A stretch of DNA of 42,785 bases. Origin: Candidatus Absconditabacterales bacterium. GTDB taxonomy: Bacteria; Patescibacteriota; Gracilibacteria; Absconditabacterales; Absconditicoccaceae. Both the position numbers and the translations under genes were made by a program. Numbering within the stretch: the stretch's first letter is position 1; each line of letters opens with the position of its first letter. Location of the stretch: contig CALHCH010000037.1 in the NCBI GenBank assembly GCA_937930555.1, positions 1 to 42,785 on the forward strand, in the 5' to 3' direction. The notes under the pieces are model-generated. The model was given only the letters and a program-made list of their open reading frames with translations, made no database searches and was not told where the DNA came from. This document shows, piece by piece, positions 32,701-42,785 of the stretch.

Positions 32701-35004
32701 ATGATCAGAAGTCTCACGCCTCCCCCCCCATATCTATATACACAACTAAATCTTCAAAATGCACTGGAGGATAGTTTGCAATCACTAGAAGATCTCGAGA
32801 TAGTGGATGCTATACGAGATATGAGAGCACTAGTACAGATAGAACAAGATCAGATGAGACTATGAGATAGACTATCTCAAATCAAAGAGTATATCTTGAG
32901 TAAACTTGTTGCTGTTATGGCTACTTTTGTCATTAATCAGGATCAAGAGGGTATTGATTTTATTCTAAAAAAGTTTGGGTACGATACAGACAACAATACA
33001 TTGAATAAAAGTATCTATGATATCTATGAGTCTCTTACAAGTCTAGAATGAGAAAATTATACACAAGATGCTATATATGAGGAGATTAGAAAAAAACTCA
33101 AAGAAGATGAGATATTGGGCAAAAAAGAGATACTAGAACAGCAGATACAGGAACAAGTGCAAAAATACGGTAGATCATTGGAGCAATATCGCCTACTAGC
33201 CAAAAATCTAGATACATGCATGACGCCAGCACAGTACGCACAAGATCTCAAAGAATCCCTCAAGTCAACAAAATGAGATATGAACACATGACAACAATTG
33301 TTGGCTATGGATGTACAAGATAAGATACTTGAGTATCAAAACACTCGAGAGCAAAAGAAAGAAAAATTGAATGTATTGCGTACTGAATTACTCCAATGAC
33401 GAAAATCTTTGGAAAAGATAAAATTTGCCGAACAAGAAGAAAAAGCTCAAGAGATGCTGGTGGATTTGCAGTCCAAGAGTTTAGATACACTACATCCATT
33501 GACCAACGAAGATTGCCTGGAAGTTATACAATATCTCGAACAACGAGCAAAAGATATAGTCTGACTCAGACAACAATTGAAAATCAATTCATCTCTCAGT
33601 GTAGATCTCAGTGCTCCCAAGGAGGCCTGAAAGATGTCTCGACCATATATGATACAGGCATATGAGATACACGCAGATATGCTTACAAAGCAAGAACATC
33701 GTACCCTATGAGTCGATGTAAAATATGTAAGTGATCTAACTCCTTATCTAGATCAAGAGATCCAAAAACTAGGTGATGATATTAAGATATTTGATGATCT
33801 ACTGGAAAGAGAAAAGCATCACTTTTTTGATGCATGATACGCTCACCCAAAACAAGTAGAAATTGTTTTTTTGGTACACAAACATAAGGAAACACTGGAA
33901 AAGATAAGAATACTCAATAGGTGTATGCAGCATGATAAACGTAAATTGGCACATATACATATACTAATGGATGAGTATGCTGGCAAAAAAAGCCCTCTGA
34001 GTAGATTTTGTTTACTACATAGTGCTGATTATATTTTTGATCTAGAAGAGCAAAAAACTGTAGTGGTAAAGTGAGATAAATTTTATGAATTGCAGTGACA
34101 GATGCCTCATGTAGATCACAATCTCAATGCGGTAGGACTCTACAATAAATATATCGACATACGTCTCATCCCAATCACTCAAGATCATATACTGTATCAA
34201 GATCTACGAAACCCAAACTCCAAGCTTACTCATATGGTGCAACAAAGTCAGAAGGATAAGAAGTATAATGATAAGCTATCTATCGAACAACAATATGATA
34301 TCCTGCTACAAGATAGCCTATATCTCTATAGCACCCAAAGTCATGAGATACAAAAAACGTCTCAACATCCTAGTTGACACATCCTATCAAATAAATTGCT
34401 GTCATATGGTTGAGATAGATATCTCACTTCTACATGAGAAGATGTCTTTGAAAAATCTTTTGTATTTGCATGAAAATTTGACGGATCTATAGCTAAGGTG
34501 AAAGATGAATGACAGTACTTGATGGATAGAGATGGTCTCAATATGCTTGAAGGCGAGTATACAGACATGGGTGAGTATGTAGAATGATATCTCGCTGTAC
34601 AATGACCTGAAGGTCGACATTTTCTAGATGAAACAGGTAAAAGAAGCTTTGATGATAGAAATTTTAATGAAATTATGGAAAAGAAATTTTCGGAGTGATT
34701 TGCAGCTGTCAAAAAAAGAAAGAAGTGGTTTTATATCAACTATCGCTGAGAAAATGCATTTGTAGACAAAGGATGAGAGAATAAGATCTATGATTATGCA
34801 TATCCTTTTTCGGAATGACTAGCTGTGGTGAAAAAATGAGATACATACATTATCATCGACAGACAATGAAAACAGATGTTTGGTAAAACCTTTTTTAGCA
34901 TTGAACATCCTTATCAATTTGTGGATTGAAAACTAAGAGTGCAATCCAAGAAAGGTAGAGATCGGAGAGAGGTAGATACCAAAGGAAATTTGATTGATGT
35001 CTAG
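32701..35004 (+). CDS. Coiled-coil protein with C-terminal WG-repeat-like region; 5' end ambiguous because of a C8 tract
   Basis: Frame 1, TGA=Gly: long helical region, then FAGKFDGSIAKVKDEGQYLMDRDG, GYLAVQGPEGRHFLDETGK, FSEGFAAVKKRKKWFYINYRGENAFVDKG, FSEGLAVVKKGDTYIIIDRQGKQMFG. ATG 32669 is in another frame before CCCCCCCC (32722-32729). Confidence 0.75.
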
Positions 35005-35021
35005 TCATAGAGAGTTTCTAT

Positions 35022-35153
35022 TACAGTATATCGATTATAAAATTGAACTATATATTGTACCTCACGAGACTGTGAAACAGTAGTTTATATGATATAATTA
35101 CGTTTATATACTACGTAGTAAATATATCTACATTTAAAGTCTATTTACTATAC
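35022..35153 (-). repeat. Right copy of about 125-bp inverted repeat pair
   Basis: Reverse complement (taaatagactttaaatgtagatatatttactacgtagtatataaacgtaattatatc...ctcgtgaggtacaatatatagttcaattttataatcgatatactg) matches 29787-29915 with about 14 mismatches over about 124 bases by eye. Confidence 0.92.
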
Positions 35154-35293
35154 TTGCATCATCACATTCACTCACTGCAAGTAATCATCATATATCGTAC
35201 CACATCTCTGTATATGTACTATATAAGCTGTATATGATAACGTGCATTACTTGCACTACTACTTGCATTGGTGATATATCGCTATCTTGATCA

Positions 35294-36304
35294 CTATATC
35301 GTGGGTGTGTATCTATGCATATTTAGGAGATAGTTTTGGACATATAGCTCAGCCATCAGTGATGGATCGTTGAGTTCGTATATGGCTAGGATTGCGTTGA
35401 TATATGGCCTTTTTTCTGCCTGCAAAAACGATATGAGTGGGAGCGCATGTTTGACCAAAGGAAGGTTGCAAGATAGTCTGGATGTCCTTTTGTTGACGTC
35501 CATAAATAGTTGAAAATATGACAAAAACACAAGCATAAATAAGCTTTGCTCAAAAGGATTTTGAATTTCTTTAAATTTGATCCAAAAAAGCTCCAATTCT
35601 TGTTGGAGTTGATGAGCATTGTCTAGTGGTGTATACGTGGATCATCCTATCTGTACAGGACTGTTTCTAATTATTCAGACATATTGTTGTTGGAGTAGTC
35701 ATGTGGCTAGGAGTGTATGTATTTCTTGGATGGTTTTGTCGGTATATGGTATATCGTTTTTGTGATGCAGTATGTAGTTGATTGTTTTTTTGTGATTGAG
35801 GATCATTGTGGTTTCCTCTTTAGATTTTCATTTTGCTGATTCGTTGTACTTGATGAGCACTTCGGTATCGAGATAACTATAGGTGTTTCACTCTAGTCAG
35901 CTGGATGCATAGCTGATATCTATCAGTATATTTTCAATTATTCTTTGATTTTTTTCGAGATAGGTTGTGTCTAGTGTTATAGATTGTGTTGCTTCATCCA
36001 GCATATGTATATGCTCTGTATGCAAAAATCTATTTTTGGGTCAGTATGACCTAAGAAAATCAAAATTGTATACAGCGGCTTTTCTCTCAAAAAAAGGTGT
36101 ATTGATATACATCAATGGATCTAGGGTCAGGGTATATATTCATTTTCTTATTTCTACGATTTTTTCTCTTTGGATCAGCGTCTCTAGATCTCTCCAGAGA
36201 GTAGTCCTACTCACCACAAAAGTATCTCTGATTGTAGCCAGAGAGCTTTCTCATTTTTCTTTGAGTAGTGCAAGTATTTGTTCATGCCTTTCAGTTTTAT
36301 TCAT
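35294..36304 (-). CDS. Fic family protein with N-terminal DeoR-like HTH and substituted Fic motif (QLFMDVNKR)
   Basis: Minus strand, TGA=Gly: MNKTERHEQILALLKEKGESSLATIRDTFVVSRTTLWRDLETLIQREKIVEI (HTH), SYASSGLEGNTYSYLDTE (inhibitory SxxxEGN), FMLVFLSYFQLFMDVNKRTSRL. Confidence 0.78.
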
Positions 36305-36319
36305 ATTTGAATATTATAT

Positions 36320-36406
36320 GATAAATTGTTTCATAAATTATACAAATTGTTTCATATTTTGCAACATATATTGTGTATATATGATATATTTGAAACAAAT
36401 TGTTCG
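36320..36406. promoter_or_regulatory. Cluster of ATTGTTTCA / TGAAACAA(A)T operator-like repeats upstream of the HTH-Fic gene
   Basis: aaattgtttcata, caaattgtttcata and tgaaacaaattgttc occur within about 85 bp. Confidence 0.6.
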
Positions 36407-36792
36407 AAAAAATATCTAATAGATCTGATTTTCCTACTTTATGGCTTTTTGGATTATAGAAAAAATCACTAAGTCAATACCAATCCTTCTCCTCAACTTG
36501 AAAGTATGGGTCAAGTCAATACTGTAATTACTTGCGAGAAATTCAAGAATTAAATAATTTTTGATCTACAAACTCCATTAGATAGATTCTAGGAATTTGT
36601 GTAAAAACAGCGCTAATAAATCATTTCTCAATCTTGCGTGATATTATTTATATATATGTATAGTAAGACCATACGAGAAAATCAGACTTGACCGTGAATA
36701 ATTTATTAGTAAGCTCATAATATTGTATTTTTGAAGTTTTTGTGACAACCGATCACTTTATACCTCAAACTTTAGACCTTATACCTCATATT

Positions 36793-39318
36793 ATGCCAAA
36801 AAAGAAAAAACAAGTAGCAGCTGCAGACCAGGCAGCAACCGCTGATTTTACCAATGAAGAGCTGATCCTGAGACCAGTGGAGGAGGAGATCACGCAGTCG
36901 TATATCGACTATGCGATGTCTGTGATCGTGTCTCGCGCACTCCCAGATGTGAGAGATGGACTCAAGCCAGTGATCAGACGTATCCTGGTGACGATGAACG
37001 ATATGAACCTCACCGCAGGGTCCAAGTACAAAAAATCTATGGGTGTGGTAGGTCAGGCACTTAGAGATTATCATCCACATGGTGATACATCTGTGTATGA
37101 TGCTATGGTGAGACTGGCACAGCCGTTTTCTATGAGATATCCATTGGTGGATGGGCAGGGTAACTTCTGATCTGTAGATGGAGATGGAGCTGCTGCAGCT
37201 AGATATACTGAGGCTAGGATGACCAAACTCGCTGAGGAGATGCTCCAGGATATCAAGCAAGATACCGTAGACTGGAGACCCAACTACGACCAATCGCGTG
37301 AAGAGCCAATCTCTCTCCCGACCAAATTCCCAGCTAGTCTGTGCAATGGGACGATGGGTATTGCTGTAGGTATGGCGACCAATATGCCACCTCATAACCT
37401 CACGGAGGTGATAGATGCATGTCTAGAGTATATCGACGATCTAGAAGTATCGTTGGATGATATTATGAAACATATCAAAGGACCAGATTTTCCTACTGGA
37501 GGGATCATCTATGATTCTGCAAATATCAGAGAAGTATATGCCAAGGGTCGTGGTGGTATCACTATGCGTGGAGTAGTGAGTTTTGAGCAAAATGCAAAAA
37601 AACAGGATGTGATCGTACTATCAGAACTCCCGTATCAAGTAAACAAAGCGAATCTCGTAGCCAAAATCGGAGAACTAGCAAACGAAAAAAAGATAGATGG
37701 TATCGTCGATATCACTGATGAGTCATCCAACAATGAGATGAGAGTGACTATCACCCTCAAAAAATGAATAGACAAAGACAATATCCTCATCAGACTCTAC
37801 AAATACACCGACCTCCAGTGCAACTTCAATGTAAACAATGTCGCATTGATAGAAAAAGGTAAACAACCAAAAGCACTCAATATCAGAGATATGATTATTG
37901 AGTTTGTGGATTATAGAAGAGAGGTGGTGACGAGGAGATCACAGTTTCAGCTGGACAAGGCTGAGAGTAGACTCCATATACTCGAATGACTAAAAAAAGC
38001 TACCGATATCCTAGATGAAGTAATCGCTACGATCAGAGCTTCTGAGACCAGAGAAGAAGCCAAACAAGCACTGATGAAGTCGTTTGATTTTTCTGATGAG
38101 CAGGCAGAGTATATATTGATGCTTAGACTCCAGACGCTGGTAGGTCTAGAAATCAAAAAGATCCTAGACGAAATAGCTGACAAAGAAGCTGAGATAGCAT
38201 ATCTAGAATGACTCCTCAAAGACAGCAAAAAACTAGATGGTGTCGTGATCGATGAGCTCAACTATATGAAAGACACCTATGGTGATGAGAGAAGAACCAA
38301 GCTTTCCAATAATATCGAGGAGATCTACTCACTCAACGCAAGTATGAAAAACTTGAAGAAACTAGACGAACTCATCCAAGAGCCAGTATTGGTATGGATC
38401 GGATCTGACTATATGATGAAGGTATTGTATCAGTCTAGAGTGATGAATCTCCCAGATGATACGTGGACATTTACTAGTACGCACAACCAAGACAAGGTGA
38501 TCGTGATCTCTAGTCAGGGTGAACTCGTGGTAGAGAGACTCAAGGATCTAGGTAAATTTACCACCCAAAGCGATCCTATGGATCCTGCTAAGCACTACAA
38601 ACTCAAGGGAGATCTAGTCTTTTCGGAGACAGCCGCATTCGATTTTGATCATCTTTTGATATTGTCCAACCAAAACAACGTCAAGAAAGTAAGCAAAGAA
38701 CTCTTATTTAAGATGAAGAAGTTTCCTACGACCTGTATGGGTCTGGGAGATGGTGAGCAGGTGATCAAGGTGCTCCCTGTCAAAGAAGACGACAAGATCG
38801 GTGTGATATCTGAGCAAGGTCAGATCCTTCTATACGAATCATCTCAGGTCAGAGCAATGGGCAAGACTGCCAACTGAGTGAAGGCTATCGATCTAGAGGA
38901 CGGTGATATCGTCTCTGATGTGTTTGTGTATCGTGATGAGCCGTTTATATTTATGCACTCTGAGTCCCAAGGCAAGCTCGTAGCTGTAGAAGACATCAAC
39001 GAGCTCCGTAGAGGTAAGATGAAAAGAGGTCAGTCAGGTAGACAAGTCGCTACACTCAAAAAATGACAAAAAATATCTGGTGCGATCGCTATCACCGAGT
39101 GAGGCGTCAATATCAAGCTCGCGTCAGGCAGGATAGACAAATTTGACTCAGAAAAAATGGATCTCAAGATGCCAGATGATGGACTAACCAAGCTCACCAA
39201 CTGATCTATCATCAAGATGTGGAGATGACGAGAAGAAAAAGAAGAGAGAAAAGATGGAGAGGTGAAGTTGGATAATACTGACAAGAAGTTTAAGAATAAG
39301 GGTAAGAAGAAAGAGTAG
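36793..39318 (+). CDS. gyrA: DNA gyrase subunit A
   Basis: TGA=Gly: [114 protein letters not shown], beta-pinwheel C-terminal domain. Confidence 0.97.
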
Positions 39319-39338
39319 TATAGTGATTTGGAGTATAT

Positions 39339-39372
39339 AAAAACCTCTCAGCTGTGAGCTGGGAGGTTTTTT
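39339..39372 (+). terminator. Rho-independent terminator after gyrA
   Basis: aaaacctctcagctgtgagctgggaggtttttt. Confidence 0.85.
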
Positions 39373-39379
39373 GTTAAAT

Positions 39380-42300
39380 TTAATCGTTAATTCATTTCTT
39401 TTTATTGAAAGGATTTATTTTTTTGATAACTTCTCCAACTTTCCTCTTCTCTCCCACTTCTTCTATTGATGTAGGTATTAAAAAATTGTCTATCGTGTAT
39501 CATTCTTTTACAGATATTCATAATTCGTCCGCCTCCTTGATCTGCTCTTCAGTCCACTTTCAAGTCAATAATCCTTCGTAGTTTTTTTCCATAAATACTG
39601 TTGCATCCAATTCTTCAGTTGAACCTTCTGTCTCCATTAGCCCTCTCCTTCTATCAAATTCCTCAAAGAGTTTTGGCATCTTGTTTACTACGTTTGTAAT
39701 ATCTACTTCATCAGATTCTGTATCAAGACTTATCATATAGCTTGTTTTTTCTCATCTATTAAGATCAAACTCTACGAGCTTATTTGTTTCATCGTAATTA
39801 TATCATATCTCAAAAGTTCTAATTTTATCTTCACCACTATCTGGCAGTATTCTTATCTCATTGTTACCATCTGGATAGTGTATAAGTATATTATTGATTC
39901 GATCTAATTGTGTTTTTTGATTTAGCCCTTTCTCATCTAATCAAAGTTTTTGCATCCATAGGGTGTGTCAATCAATATCTAAATTATCTTTTTGTTTTTC
40001 TTCATCTACTCATTTGAGTTTGGCGATTTCGTCATCAGAATAATATAGTGTATTTCCATCTCAAAATCTAACTTTGTATACAGGTAGACCTTCTTCTACC
40101 TCACTCATGTCCAACATACCGTTTTTTACAGATATGGTGTTTTTTTGGTTATCTCACATTATTTCTTCTAATTGTTCATTTATTTCAGTTGATGTTCATA
40201 TTCACTTATCAGTACCCTGTACTCTTGATGTTAATACTCACTTTAGTAGTGATCTTATTTTATCTTTGGAAGTTACTCATTTTGGATCATCCTCTCTGAG
40301 GATATCCATTGTATTTTCCAAAGATCAGTCTTTTAGATCTTGCACCAACTTTAGTTGCTCGGTATCATCTCATTTTGTGAGTATGTTGCGATATTTTCCT
40401 GCAAAACTAAGATGTTTATTATTATCAATTTCATTTCAAAGACTAGTAATAGATAGAGCGTCGATCTTTCACTTGTTGATATTATCTTTAAGTATTTCAG
40501 ATTTATTTGGATTTATTTTTCCATCTTTTAGATAAATTTCGTCTATATTTTTGATAAGTATAATTTCATCTATTTTATTTCAATCTTTGTCTTGTGAGGG
40601 TATCGTATAGCTAGGGTATTCATTTAGTATTGTGTCTAGTCTAGAGGTGAGGCTATCCATACTATCTATGCCAGTTAATGCCTCAGCGCTTCTGGTATTT
40701 GCATCTATATCCTCATCAAATTGTGCAGTTTCCTGAATCTTTTTTAGACCATCTTCAAGATTTATATCTGGATTTTGCAGAGTAGTTATTAGTAGATTAT
40801 TTATTGAGTTAGGATTTTTGTCTATATATGTTTTGAGTGCGTCTTTGTCTCATATGGCGCTAGTGAGTCATGGTATTAGTTCTCCAGTTTCTAGTAGATT
40901 GCTAGCTGTCTGGTCCAATACATCGATCAGCCATGTCGAGATATCTTCTTTATTTTCATTGATAAATTTCATTACTGTTTGCTTATCTCATGTATTCTCT
41001 TTTATTGTTTTCAATAGTGATTTAGCAACATCTGGAGCATCTTGATGATTTGGACTCAATTTATTGTTTTTATCTACAAATATCTTATTCACTCACTTTT
41101 GCACGCTACTAAATCTATTGCTTATAGAATCTATGCTTTCACTACCTCTGATCTGAGTGATTTCATCGGTAGTGAGTGATGCGATTTGTCCAAATATTTT
41201 TGGATCTATAAGATCTCCTGCTTTGTAGTCTTTGATGCCAAATTTTTCTCATATTGTTATCTCTTTTGTTTTTTTGTCTTCTTTGACGGTTATTTTCTTG
41301 GAAAGAAGTATATTGAGTCACGTAGAGATATCATTCCCGTTCATTTCTCACTCTTTTTTGGTCATTGCCTTGAGTACATAGAGATTATTCATCATCAGGT
41401 CTGTTGCTTTCGCAAATTTTATTCATTTTTTGTCATTGTTTGCTTTTGCTGTCTCCGCATCTGCTCCAGTCACAAACTTAAATTCTTCTCATTGTTCAAA
41501 ATTTAGAGCCTTGAAGCTTTCATTATTTTTTTTGGTGATTTTTTTGACTTCATTTGCTGTGACAGTATTTAGCTTTTTGACCTGCTCTTTGCTCAATTTT
41601 CCAAAATTGAATAATCACTCAATTCCAAATAGCTTCATCATATCTTCTACTAAGTTTATTATTTTTTGGTACATCTCAGATCCTAGAAGTTTTTTGACAA
41701 CTCACAATTTTTCGTCATCCACAAGTCATCAGAGTAGTTGTTTTGCGAGCTCATCAGTTTGTGTATTACTTTTTGCTTTCTCTAGGGTTTGTTTTTCTTG
41801 AGTGAGTGTGTTTAGTTCATCAGTTGTTTTTTTTATGAGTTCTTCTTGTTTTATTATTTCTCACTCTTTATTTGCTATTTTAGTTTTGATTACATCGATA
41901 CTGGTAGCATCAGTAGTCTCATCCAGACCCTCCAATTTTTTATTTAGATCCTCAAGATCTTTTTCCATTGTTTCTAAATCTATTTTAGTCTCTTCGAGAT
42001 TTCCTTTCTTTGTTGATATCTCACCTTCTTTTTCAGCTATTTGTTTTTCCAACTTTTCAGTCGCTGTTGAAGCTTCTATTTTTTTTGATTCACTTTCGGG
42101 TTTTGTTGCATTAGGGGTTTTATTAGGTGTTTCAGTTTTTGTCGGAGTTGGTGTCTGTGTTTCTTCGTCTTGACCCATTTCTTTTAGAGACAATGCACCA
42201 TCTTCACCGACCTCTACTTTTAGTTTTCAGTTTTTTACATTATCTTCTGTAGCTATGATTTGATTATTTTCGGCTTCAGTTCATTTGTCTACTACTGTGG

Positions 42301-42785
42301 TTGTTATTATGCCTTTTTTCTCATCTCGACTGACAATTATATCTTTATTTGTTAGATCTCATATTACTTCTACTTCTCTCTCTTCTGTACTTCATTCCTC
42401 GCTATTTTCGGCTACTTCAGAGTCTTTAGCTGCCACCTCAGCAGTTTTTTTTGCTTTTGTAAGATTTTCTTCAGCAACTTTTAGGTTTTCATTAGCTTTT
42501 TTATCAGCTTCCTGAGCTGCCTTCAATTCTGCTTCTGCTTTGATGATATTATCTTCCAGCTTCGTTTTTTTGGCTGCTTTAGCATTAGCTTCAGCTGCTT
42601 TTAGTTCTGATTCTGCTTTTTCAAATTTTGCTTTTGCTTCTTCTAGAGCAGACTCTTCAGGCAGTTTTCATTTATCAGAAGTCTCTTCACTATCATCAGA
42701 AGTCTCTTCACTATCATCAGAAGTCTCTTCACTATCATCAGAAGTCTCTTCACTATCATCAGAAGTCTCTTCACTATCATCAGAA
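39380..42785 (-). CDS. Very large coiled-coil/low-complexity protein, N-terminus outside window
   Basis: Minus strand continuous with TGA=Gly from window edge to TAA at 39380-39382: (SDDSEET)n, ALEEAKAKFEKAESELKAAEANAKAAKK..., TPTPTKTETPNKTPNATKP linker, long mixed alpha region. Confidence 0.85.
42674..42785. repeat. 21-bp tandem repeat encoding SDDSEET, running off the window end
   Basis: atcagaagtctcttcactatc repeated with period 21 from 42674 to the last base (at least 5 copies). Confidence 0.95.

Noticed and set aside
29787-35153. Classical transposon bounded by terminal inverted repeats
   Set aside because: The interior contains housekeeping RNase Y and an Lgt-like gene and no transposase; kept instead as an inverted-repeat finding.
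37000-37170. Quinolone-resistance substitution in GyrA (GDTSVYD versus GDSAVYD)
   Set aside because: Thr/Ser variants at these positions may be natural lineage variation; no basis to call resistance.
36772-37395. 207-aa minus-strand ORF
   Set aside because: Antisense to gyrA; His/Arg-rich mirror translation.
40074-42173. Plus-strand ORFs over 39.4-42.8 kb (40074-40535, 41430-41801, 41802-42173)
   Set aside because: Antisense of the continuous minus-strand giant gene; low-complexity Ser/Phe translations.
1-42785. Widespread pseudogenisation or sequencing error as the cause of broken ORFs
   Set aside because: Interruptions are almost exclusively TGA and fall on conserved glycines; TAA and TAG are absent inside the same frames.
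1-42785. UGA read as tryptophan (table 4)
   Set aside because: TGA occupies Gly columns in Walker A, LSGGE, GNFGS and DGNGR motifs, and TGG is used for Trp.
1-42785. UGA as selenocysteine
   Set aside because: TGA is far too frequent, aligns with Gly, and occurs in families with no selenoprotein precedent.
42674-42785. CRISPR array
   Set aside because: 21-bp period without spacers and in frame within a coding sequence.

Overview
The window is a gene-dense fragment, mostly short intergenic gaps, from a bacterium that reads UGA as glycine (translation table 25, as in Gracilibacteria/BD1-5 and Absconditabacteria/SR1 of the CPR/Patescibacteria). The supplied ORF track used the standard code, so nearly every real gene is broken at in-frame TGA. 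TGA falls exactly on invariant glycines: GyrA GNF[G]SxDGD, FtsE LS[GG]E, MiaB radical-SAM [G]CSQFCAYC, DnaG CF[G]CGKGG, MiaA W[G]ATATGKT and Fic HPFIDGN[G]R. TGG is still used for Trp. Re-read with TGA=Gly and TAA/TAG as stops, the window holds about 30 CDSs. These include a thrombospondin type-3 repeat protein, MiaB, MiaA, two alpha/beta hydrolases, an ATP-grasp protein, a group II PLP decarboxylase, DnaG, FtsE, a free-standing IleRS C-terminal-like domain, DTD, an MBL-fold protein, a DUF2779 protein, a cold-shock protein, tRNA-His, an HTH-Panacea (DUF4065) plus RelE-like toxin-antitoxin pair, a type IIG RM enzyme, an uncharacterised small ORF, two Fic proteins, a SOUL-family protein, an Lgt-like protein, RNase Y, a WG-repeat-like protein, GyrA and a large repeat/coiled-coil protein cut off by the window edge. 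The main findings are: the recoding; an about 125-bp inverted repeat pair flanking an about 5.1-kb block (Lgt-like/RNase Y/WG protein); a palindromic repeat inserted in frame within dtd; a stand-alone IleRS tail domain; a compact defence island (20.9-27.1 kb) with a hairpin-rich leader; and a C8 tract at the 5' end of the WG-protein gene. No rRNA, CRISPR array or transposase was recognised. All calls are from reading the sequence; no database search was run.
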